Shown here: in pieces, positions 1 through 5,123 of the stretch
How positions within the stretch are numbered: position 1 is the first letter of the stretch
Layout of the letters: each line of letters starts with the position of its first letter
Source of the DNA: CAYUET01 sp964443875
Lineage (GTDB): Bacteria; Auribacterota; JAFGBW01
Direction of reading: 5' to 3'
Length of the DNA: 5,123 nt
Assembly (NCBI GenBank): GCA_964443875.1
Contig: CAYUET010000080.1
Span: forward strand, 1 to 5,123
Position numbers and translations under genes: made by a program
The notes under the pieces: model-generated
What the model was told of the DNA's origin: nothing
Seen by the model: the letters and a program-made list of their open reading frames with translations, nothing else
Database searches by the model: none

Positions 1-2676
1 GATATCGCGGATTCCTGATTGCTTGAGTCTTCTTTCCGAGGGGGCTTTGGCCGGCTCGCCTTCAAAGTCAATGATAATAAAATCCTTGCCGTTATAAATC
101 ACCTGCCCCAGGTGATAATCCCCGTGAATTCTCGTCTTTAAAGTATCTATTTTTATGTGAAGAAATTTTTGCAGCTGAATCAGCATTTGATTTTCAAATT
201 TCAATATCTCAGATACCAGATTTTGAATTGCAGCCGGCAGGTTCTCCTTCTGGGCTTTCAAAAGTGTGATGGTTCTCCGGAAATTGGCGCGAATGGACTG
301 GTAAAGGGAGCGCTGATAAAGCATGGAAAATTCCTCGGGGGCAAAACCCGGAGAATTTTTTTCAGAACTTAAGGCAAGATGCAGCTCAGCGGTGCGGATG
401 CCCAGTAATTTCGAACGTTCCGAATAAACTGAGCCGATCAGATTCTGGACTAAGGCGGGCGCTTTGGAATACCCGGCTTCTGTCAGCGAAACAGGAATGT
501 CGGGCAGCCTGGGGTTCTCCGTTTTCCGGGAAAGAACTCTTTCAAAATAAAGTTTCAATTCACTCAAAGTATGACTCCAGGCATCTCCCTGATTGGGCAC
601 ATAAGATTCCAGAAGACACCAGGTCGACTGGATCTGCCTGACCTCATCCATGATGCAAACAGAACCGAGAAACTCCGGTGAATTGGAAAAAGACTTTTTC
701 GTCAAAAAGCCAAGCATCTCCACTTCAGGATTAACCGCTTCTGAAACGCTTCTGTAGGCCTTGAGAAAATACTCGTCTCCAAAAACAACCGAGGTATTGG
801 ACTGCTCGGTTTTAAGCATCCTGGGAATGACTTTCTCAAAGTGAGAAATACTCCTGTTCCTCACGGATTGCAGGGTGATCCCCTCCGCATCAAAAGAAAG
901 AGTTTTATTCTGGGCGACAAGTTTCAAAAGATAGCTCTGAAAAAACTTATCAAAAAAAGCATCATATAAAAGGGCTTCGGTCTCATTCATGGTAAATTTG
1001 ATGATGACGGCCTGGGGAAAATCATCTTTGATTTTCTTACTGAAAGTTCCGGGTGCGGAAGCGCATGGAAAAAGATAGTTTTCAGGTTCACCCTCTATGA
1101 AATAGACCGTGACAAAAAGCAGCATCACGTTGATTGTTTCATCCTCAAGATTAAGCTTCCGGGTGATTTCAAGGCGGGAGATGCTCCTGTTTTTTCCGCT
1201 GAACCACCGGCAGCTTTTAAAATATTCCGGTAAAATTTCTTTCTTAATTTTCTCTGAATACTCCTCAAAAATCGACCTCCAGTCCGTGGATGAAAGCTTC
1301 AGTTCTTCAATCCCTTCATTTTTAATCTGGATATTTTTAATCTCCGATTTGAAGCGCAGCCAGAAATGATCATAAGACCCCAGGCTTAACATATAGGGTT
1401 TTTCACTGATTTTAGGAAACTTCTGCTGACCGAACAATTCTTCAGGGACATAGCCCGTGTATTTAGCGAGAGATAAAAGCCCCGCCTGGGTGAAGCGTGA
1501 AAAATTGATCACGCACAAAATGATTTCTTCCCCGTACTCCCGCACAAAACTTAAAATTTTAGGATTATTGGTGGGGATAAATTCTAAATTCCCTTTGCTG
1601 AAAGCGGGATATTTTTTTCTCATGGCGATAAGCCGTCGCATCCACCAGAGCAGGGAGGAGAGATTTCTCTCCTGGTTTTCAACATTAACCGTTTCATAGT
1701 GATATTCAGGGTCAATAATGATAGGCAAATAAAGTTGCTGGGGATTAACCCTTGAAAAACCGGCGTTCTTGTCTGAACTCCATTGCATGGGGGTACGGAC
1801 TCCGTTTCTGTCGCCCAGATAATAATTATCCCCCATCCCGATTTCCTCGCCATAGTAAATAATGGGGGTCCCCGGAAGAGAAAAAAGAAGAAAAGATAAA
1901 AGCTCAATTTTTCGGCGGTTGTTATTCAAAAGCGGGGCGAGCCTTCTGCGGATTCCCAGGTTGATTCTTGACCGGGGATCTCTTGCATAAACGCGATACA
2001 TATAGTCCCGTTCTTCATCGGTGACCATTTCCAGTGTCAGCTCATCATGATTTCTTAAAAAAGTGGCCCACTGGCAGGAATCCGGAATTCCGGGGGTTTG
2101 CTCAAAAATATCCGTAATGGGAAAGGCGTCCTCCATCTGCAAAGCCATAAACATTCTCGGCATCAAAGGAAAGTGAAAAGCCATGTGACATTCGTCGCCA
2201 CTGCCAAAATAACTGACCGCGTCCTCGGGCCACTGATTGGCTTCGGCCAGAAACATTTTATCTAAAAATTTTTCATCCACATGTTTTCTTAACTGTTTTA
2301 AAAAATCATGCGTTTCAGCGAGATTCTCACAGTTTGTCTCTTCTTTTTCCAACAAATAAGGAATCGCATCCAGCCTCATTCCATCGACGCCCATTTCAAA
2401 CCAGAAATCGACAATTTTAAAAATTTCCTCCCGGACCAGGGGGCTTTCAAAATTCAAATCCGGCTGATGGGAATAAAACCTGTGCCAGAAATATTCCTTC
2501 GCAACAGAGTCATAAGTCCAGTTGGACGCTTCAAAATCCTTGAATATTATTCGCGCATCCTTAAATTTATCCGGCACAGGACTCCAGACATAAAAATTTC
2601 TCCAGTCAGAACCTGGCGGAGAAGACCTGGATTTCTGAAACCATGGATTCTGATCCGAAGTGTGATTAATGACGAG
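1..2676 (-). CDS. treS: Trehalose synthase / maltokinase fusion, main body (5' frameshifted, 3' off window)
   Basis: This is an open frame of 892 codons without a stop, continuing TreS after the frameshift and running off the left edge. The GH13 part (to about 1340) begins LVINHTSDQNPWFQ (conserved region I). It shows GVDGMRLDAIPYL with the nucleophile Asp at 2368-2370, FLAEANQW with the acid/base Glu at 2242-2244, and FLRNHDE with the third Asp at 2044-2046. LPGTPIIYYGEEIGMGDN and GVRTPMQW also match the family. From about 1290 a maltokinase (aminoglycoside-phosphotransferase-like fold) follows: LPEYFKSCRWFSGKNR (about 1183-1233), then HGDYHLGQ at 103-126 (catalytic Asp 118-120) and metal-binding IDFEGEP at 52-72. 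Such TreS-Mak fusions turn trehalose into maltose and then, with ATP, into maltose-1-phosphate for GlgE. The last roughly 100 residues of the kinase lie outside. There is no start codon in this frame near the break; the first in-frame ATG (about 2394) would lose the front of the barrel. Function therefore depends on the frameshift being an error or being bypassed. Confidence 0.9.
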
Positions 2677-2954
2677 TTTTTTTTATGCGCTTCCCGGAGA
2701 AAAAACTGAAAATCATTTAAGGTGCCGTAATCAGGATGAACGGAATAATAATCAGAAATATCATAGCCGTCATCTTTAAGCGGGGAAGGGTAAAAGGGCA
2801 TAAGCCAGATGCAGGTTATTCCCAATTCCTCAAGATAATCCAGCTTTTGGGTGAGCCCCTTGAAATCGCCTATTCCGTCATTGGCCGTATCAAAAAAAGT
2901 TTTGACATGAATCTGGTAGATAACCGCATTTTTATACCATAATAAATTATTCAT
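2547..2954 (-). CDS. treS: Trehalose synthase (TreS) N-terminal fragment, ends by frameshift
   Basis: This is the start of a GH13 trehalose synthase, which interconverts trehalose and maltose in the cytoplasm. Residues 6-92 read like textbook TreS: WYKNAVIYQIHVKTFFD at 6-22, DGIGDFKGL at 26-34, WLMPFYPSPLKDDGYDI at 50-66 and HPDYGTL at 73-79. After EAHKK (88-92) the match to the family stops. Residues 93-135 are an out-of-frame tail ending at a stop at 2547-2549, while the family sequence resumes in another reading frame at 2676 (see the 1-2676 entry). The ATG at 2954 is chosen because only four residues precede the conserved WY motif, as is usual for TreS. No convincing Shine-Dalgarno precedes it, and a perfect TATAAT lies 8 nt upstream, suggesting a leaderless message. 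The TreS identity is secure; whether the break is biological or a sequence error is not. Confidence 0.85.
   Translation of the reverse strand: MNNLLWYKNAVIYQIHVKTFFDTANDGIGDFKGLTQKLDYLEELGITCIWLMPFYPSPLKDDGYDISDYYSVHPDYGTLNDFQFFLREAHKKNSSLITLRIRIHGFRNPGLLRQVLTGEIFMSGVLCRINLRMRE
2674..2687 (-). other. Frameshift site: A8 run and inferred 19-nt deletion in treS
   Basis: In coding sense the sequence reads CAT, eight A's, then CTCGTC. Upstream frame: H-K-K-N-S. The frame that restores the family reads L-V-I-N-H directly after the A run. Known TreS proteins have about six residues here between the Lys/Arg pair and a Glu (roughly HK(R/K)GLRVITELVINH). Taking the last two A's as the remnant of a GAA Glu codon, the missing piece is six codons plus one base, i.e. 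19 nt. This would remove most of strand beta-3 of the (beta/alpha)8 barrel as well as shifting the frame. The deletion size is inferred from remembered family sequence, not from an alignment. Confidence 0.75.
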
Positions 2955-2962
2955 TTGCCGTG

Positions 2963-2991
2963 ATTATAAGGGCATTTCATGAAATTTTCCA
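2963..2991 (-). promoter_or_regulatory. Putative sigma70-type promoter of treS, leaderless
   Basis: On the minus strand a TGGAAA -35-like box (2986-2991, 4 of 6 consensus bases) is followed after exactly 17 nt by a perfect TATAAT (2963-2968). Transcription would be expected to begin near 2956, within a few bases of the ATG at 2954, so the message would have almost no leader. This fits the absence of a recognisable Shine-Dalgarno there. An AT-rich spacer could produce such boxes by chance. Confidence 0.4.
2974..2985. promoter_or_regulatory. 12-bp perfect palindrome in treS promoter spacer
   Basis: ATTTCATGAAAT is a perfect 12-bp palindrome lying wholly inside the 17-nt spacer between the putative -35 and -10 boxes of treS. 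A symmetric site in this position could bind a dimeric regulator that blocks RNA polymerase. No regulator family is recognised from it. Confidence 0.3.
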
Positions 2992-3009
2992 GTAAAAATA
3001 AATTTTAAC

Positions 3010-3039
3010 TTGCATAATCATTCCCGATGCATATATAGA
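3010..3039 (+). promoter_or_regulatory. Putative sigma70-type promoter for the plus-strand genes
   Basis: TTGCAT (3010-3015) resembles a -35 box. It is followed by TATATA at 3032-3037 (16-nt spacer) or TATAGA at 3034-3039 (18-nt spacer). A start near 3044-3046 would give a leader of about 92 nt before the GTG at 3138, containing both hairpins described below. The call rests on consensus similarity and position only. Confidence 0.4.
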
Positions 3040-3061
3040 CAAATAGAGAGTTTCAAAAGGG

Positions 3062-3084
3062 TCTGAAAATTCCGTATTTTCAGA
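3062..3084 (+). repeat. Perfect 9-bp inverted repeat in plus-strand leader
   Basis: TCTGAAAAT (3062-3070) and ATTTTCAGA (3076-3084) are exact reverse complements around a 5-nt loop, TCCGT. No T-tract follows on the plus strand, so it does not look like an intrinsic terminator. It could be an operator for a dimeric protein or an RNA hairpin near the 5' end of the plus-strand message. Confidence 0.6.
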
Positions 3085-3109
3085 GGGTATTAATGGTCGG
3101 GCCGCCATT

Positions 3110-3127
3110 CTAAAATATTCATTTTAG
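3110..3127 (+). repeat. AT-rich hairpin overlapping the ribosome site of the small ORF
   Basis: CTAAAAT (3110-3116) pairs perfectly with ATTTTAG (3121-3127) around the loop ATTC. The last two bases of the right arm are the first two bases of the AGGAG at 3126-3130, so folding would partly hide the ribosome site. Seven mostly A-U pairs make a weak, easily melted stem. Confidence 0.5.
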
Positions 3128-3130
3128 GAG
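3126..3130 (+). promoter_or_regulatory. Ribosome binding site of the small ORF
   Basis: AGGAG lies 7 nt before the GTG at 3138. It is the main reason for taking that GTG as a real start. Confidence 0.6.
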
Positions 3131-3137
3131 TACGCTT

Positions 3138-3320
3138 GTGACTGGACAATTCTCAAACCAAAATTCAGAAGCTGACCTTTCAGTCAGGACCTGCCGATTT
3201 GCTTCCGGCATTATCATTGGTCTGTCTCGAAACAAAACCTTACCATTAAATACACTCATTGAATATTCCCGAGGCCAAGGAATTTTAATCAACGCGGAAA
3301 TATTTAAGGAGATCCCATGA
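3138..3320 (+). CDS. Hypothetical 60-residue protein upstream of the sensor-OtsA gene
   Basis: This is a 60-residue ORF starting at GTG with a well-spaced AGGAG. Its TGA (3318-3320) overlaps the ATG (3317) of the next gene as ATGA, the usual signature of translational coupling, so it may be the first gene of an operon with it. I do not recognise the protein. It has no signal peptide or clear membrane span; residues about 19-31 (CRFASGIIIGLSR) are mildly hydrophobic, and there is a single Cys. Codon choice (many TCA, CCA, TTA, CGA) looks somewhat different from the following gene. It could be a small partner of the downstream enzyme, a leader peptide tuning its translation, or the decayed remnant of a longer gene. 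The ribosome site and overlap support it; nothing in the protein itself does. Confidence 0.45.
   Translation: MTGQFSNQNSEADLSVRTCRFASGIIIGLSRNKTLPLNTLIEYSRGQGILINAEIFKEIP
3306..3311 (+). promoter_or_regulatory. Ribosome binding site of the sensor-OtsA gene
   Basis: AAGGAG is followed by a 5-nt gap before the ATG at 3317. It lies inside the end of the small upstream ORF, so ribosomes finishing that ORF would be placed to restart here. It fixes the start so that the protein begins with a membrane anchor. Confidence 0.75.
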
Positions 3321-5123
3321 AAAAAATTCTGATCATCATACTCCCCCTTCTGATTGCCGTCTCTTTGGTCTTTTTAGGGTTTGGAATTTTACAGGCCAGG
3401 AATCAAAAAGAAAGACTGACCGATGAAGTCAAAAGAAAGGCTAAAGCGGTTGCTGAAAGCACCGAATGGGCGGCCTGCCATGCGCTTAAAAACCATGATC
3501 TCGCAAGCGCCTTCAAAATCGTGGATAAATTTCAAAAAAGAGAAAGGCCGCAGGGCTGCGTCCTTTATGATGAAGATGGTAAAATAATTGCTGTAACCGA
3601 ACATTTTTCCAAATGGCAGGATGTGGAAAGGCCTTATATCAGTGAATTGCTGGTGAACCGTGCTTCACGGGGAACCATCGAAAAATATGGTTCAACCAGA
3701 GTGTATAGTTACACCCTGCCGGTTTTTGATGAAGATAAAAATTTTTTGGGTCTTCTTGAAATTCTTTACGATCTTTCCTACATCCGAAAAGGACTCAAGG
3801 AATTTTACACAAAAATCTATCTTGCACTTTCCCTGTTGATTTTTCTGATCATTGTTCTTTTTGCGATTGTGCACAAACAATTTTTTGTCACACCAGTAGT
3901 CAAGCTGACCGAATGGTTTCATCAATTCCAGAGGGGAGACACCGATATCATTAGTTCCAGCCTGAATCCGGATGAACTCGGGAAACTCGCAAGCGAAGTC
4001 GAACAGGTCGCGTTAAGTCTGCGGGTTGCCAAAATGAATATTTCAGAAGAAGCCATGGAAAGGTTAAAAACCGATCAGATCTGGAATGAAGTAAAGCTTA
4101 AGGATCATATCCGGGCAAAACTAGGGGCGAATGAGCTGATCATGGTTTCAAACAGAGAGCCCTATATGCATACGTTTGAAGAAGGCAGCACCAAAATAAA
4201 ATGCATCCGGCCTGCAAGCGGAGTAGTCACGGCTATTGACGCGGTCATGTCTTCCAGCGGGGGCATATGGGTGGCCCATGGTGCGGGAAACGCGGATAAA
4301 AAAACGGTCAACTCAAAAAATAAACTGGCAGTCCCTGCAGACAACAACAAATACATCCTCAAACGGGTATGGCTGAGCAAAGAGGAGGAATCCGGTTATT
4401 ACTACGGATTTTCCAATGAAGGACTGTGGCCGCTCTGTCACATCACCTATACCCGACCGGTTTTCAGGGAAACGGACTGGCAGATGTACAAACTCGTAAA
4501 TAAAAAATTTGCCGAATCGGTTCTGGAGGAACTTCCCGCAAAAAATCCGCTTGTTTTTGTTCAGGACTACCATTTCACTTTACTGCCGGCCTATATTAAG
4601 GAAAAAAGACCGGATGCCAACATCGTCTTATTCTGGCACATCCCCTGGCCCAACCCGGAAGTCTTTTCGATATGTCCCTATCAGAAGGAAATTCTCAAAG
4701 GAATGCTCGCCTGTGATCTGATAGGATTTCACGTCCAGTATCATTGCAATAATTTTCTGGATACGGTGAACAGACTTCTGGAATGCCGTGTGGACACGGA
4801 AAAATTCAGTATTTTTCGTGCAAACAAAGAGACGTTGATCAAAGCATTCCCCATCAGTGTGGACGACAGGTTTGGAGAGGATATGGACTGTTCCGAAGAA
4901 ATAAAGAGAATTCGCAGTGAAGCAGGTCTTGAAAAAATGATCATCGGTGTCGGCGTTGAAAGAATTGATTACACCAAGGGGATCATTGAAAGAATTCAGG
5001 CCATAGCCCGTTTTTTTGACAAATATCCTGAATACCGGAAAAAAATTGTATTCATCCAGCTGGCCGCACCAAGCCGTACGCACATCAAGAAATATCACGA
5101 TTTGGGGGGAGAAATAGACCAGC
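3317..5123 (+). CDS. otsA: Membrane sensor (Cache-like/HAMP) fused to trehalose-6-phosphate synthase, 3' partial
   Basis: 602 residues are visible before the right edge. The N-terminus is MKK followed by a hydrophobic span (4-25), likely an uncleaved anchor. Residues 28-165 form an extracytoplasmic domain with a Cache/PAS-like pattern: VLYDEDGKIIAV at 82-93, then RVYSYTLPVFDEDKNFLGLL at 128-147. A second span lies at 167-185. A HAMP domain follows at about 188-237 (Pro193, Gly207, DELG 219-222). A linker leads to a GT20 domain from about 274 that makes trehalose-6-phosphate from UDP-glucose (or another NDP-glucose) and glucose-6-phosphate. Residues matching E. coli OtsA sites are visible: Arg280 (SNRE), Gly302 (PASGVV), Trp318, Tyr362 and Trp371 (YYGFSNEGLW), Asp417 (QDYH), His441 (WHIPWP), and Arg549 with Lys554 (ERIDYTKG). 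The distal donor-binding part is off-window. The enzyme is thus membrane-tethered, catalytic side in the cytoplasm, and perhaps controlled by an outside signal. The OtsA identity is strong, the HAMP call good, and the Cache assignment moderate. Confidence 0.92.
   Translation, partial: MKKILIIILPLLIAVSLVFLGFGILQARNQKERLTDEVKRKAKAVAESTEWAACHALKNHDLASAFKIVDKFQKRERPQGCVLYDEDGKIIAVTEHFSKWQDVERPYISELLVNRASRGTIEKYGSTRVYSYTLPVFDEDKNFLGLLEILYDLSYIRKGLKEFYTKIYLALSLLIFLIIVLFAIVHKQFFVTPVVKLTEWFHQFQRGDTDIISSSLNPDELGKLASEVEQVALSLRVAKMNISEEAMERLKTDQIWNEVKLKDHIRAKLGANELIMVSNREPYMHTFEEGSTKIKCIRPASGVVTAIDAVMSSSGGIWVAHGAGNADKKTVNSKNKLAVPADNNKYILKRVWLSKEEESGYYYGFSNEGLWPLCHITYTRPVFRETDWQMYKLVNKKFAESVLEELPAKNPLVFVQDYHFTLLPAYIKEKRPDANIVLFWHIPWPNPEVFSICPYQKEILKGMLACDLIGFHVQYHCNNFLDTVNRLLECRVDTEKFSIFRANKETLIKAFPISVDDRFGEDMDCSEEIKRIRSEAGLEKMIIGVGVERIDYTKGIIERIQAIARFFDKYPEYRKKIVFIQLAAPSRTHIKKYHDLGGEIDQ

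Noticed and set aside
1620..1907. 95-codon minus-strand ORF within treS in another frame
   Set aside because: It overlaps the continuous treS frame that carries the conserved IIYYGEEIG and RTPMQW motifs.
2308..2709. 133-codon plus-strand ORF opposite treS
   Set aside because: It is antisense to conserved GH13 motifs, including the nucleophile region; a shadow frame.
3062..3084. Intrinsic terminator
   Set aside because: The stem is AT-rich and no T-run follows it on the plus strand; it sits between two divergent genes, where no terminator is needed.
3091..3107. GC-rich patch with an imperfect inverted repeat (ATGG...CCAT)
   Set aside because: Only the outer four bases pair convincingly, so it is not supported as a site.
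3317..4050. Histidine kinase or chemotaxis receptor
   Set aside because: The TM-sensor-TM-HAMP start suggests one, but no DHp/H-box, ATPase or methyl-accepting region follows; the sequence goes straight into GT20.
4628..5098. 156-codon minus-strand ORF opposite the OtsA domain
   Set aside because: It lies wholly antisense to strongly conserved GT20 sequence and its translation resembles no known family.

Overview
The window holds two divergent trehalose-metabolism loci separated by a short regulatory gap. It looks like a bacterial chromosome segment of moderate GC content (below 50% by eye). The lineage cannot be fixed from this sequence. A membrane protein with a probable extracytoplasmic sensor domain, AGGAG-type ribosome sites and a TreS-maltokinase fusion would fit a Gram-negative environmental bacterium (Desulfobacterota, Nitrospirota or Omnitrophota-like), but that is inference.

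Left part, minus strand (2954 down to 1, running off the left edge): a trehalose synthase (TreS, GH13) fused to a maltokinase (Mak/Pep2-like). All visible GH13 and kinase catalytic motifs are present. The reading frame is broken at 2677-2684 by what looks like a 19-nt deletion next to a run of eight A's (coding sense). The first 92 codons are in one frame and the remaining 892 visible codons are in another, with no further stop. As written, the gene is a recent pseudogene, a sequencing/assembly error, or, less likely, is rescued by slippage.

Centre (2955-3137): a divergent intergenic region. It has a good leaderless-type promoter for the minus-strand gene with a 12-bp palindrome in its spacer, a sigma70-like promoter for the plus-strand genes, and two perfect inverted repeats in the plus-strand leader.

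Right part, plus strand: a small GTG-started ORF of 60 codons (3138-3320) overlaps by ATGA a long gene starting at 3317 that runs off the right edge. The long gene encodes an unusual protein: an N-terminal transmembrane segment, an extracytoplasmic Cache-like domain, a second transmembrane segment, a HAMP domain and then a GT20 trehalose-6-phosphate synthase (OtsA) catalytic domain. This receptor architecture normally drives kinases, cyclases or chemotaxis proteins, but here sits on a sugar-synthesising enzyme.

Together, the right-hand gene would make trehalose-6-phosphate, perhaps gated by an external signal. The left-hand gene would convert trehalose to maltose and phosphorylate it to maltose-1-phosphate, the entry to GlgE-type alpha-glucan synthesis. 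No RNA gene, mobile element or CRISPR array was seen.
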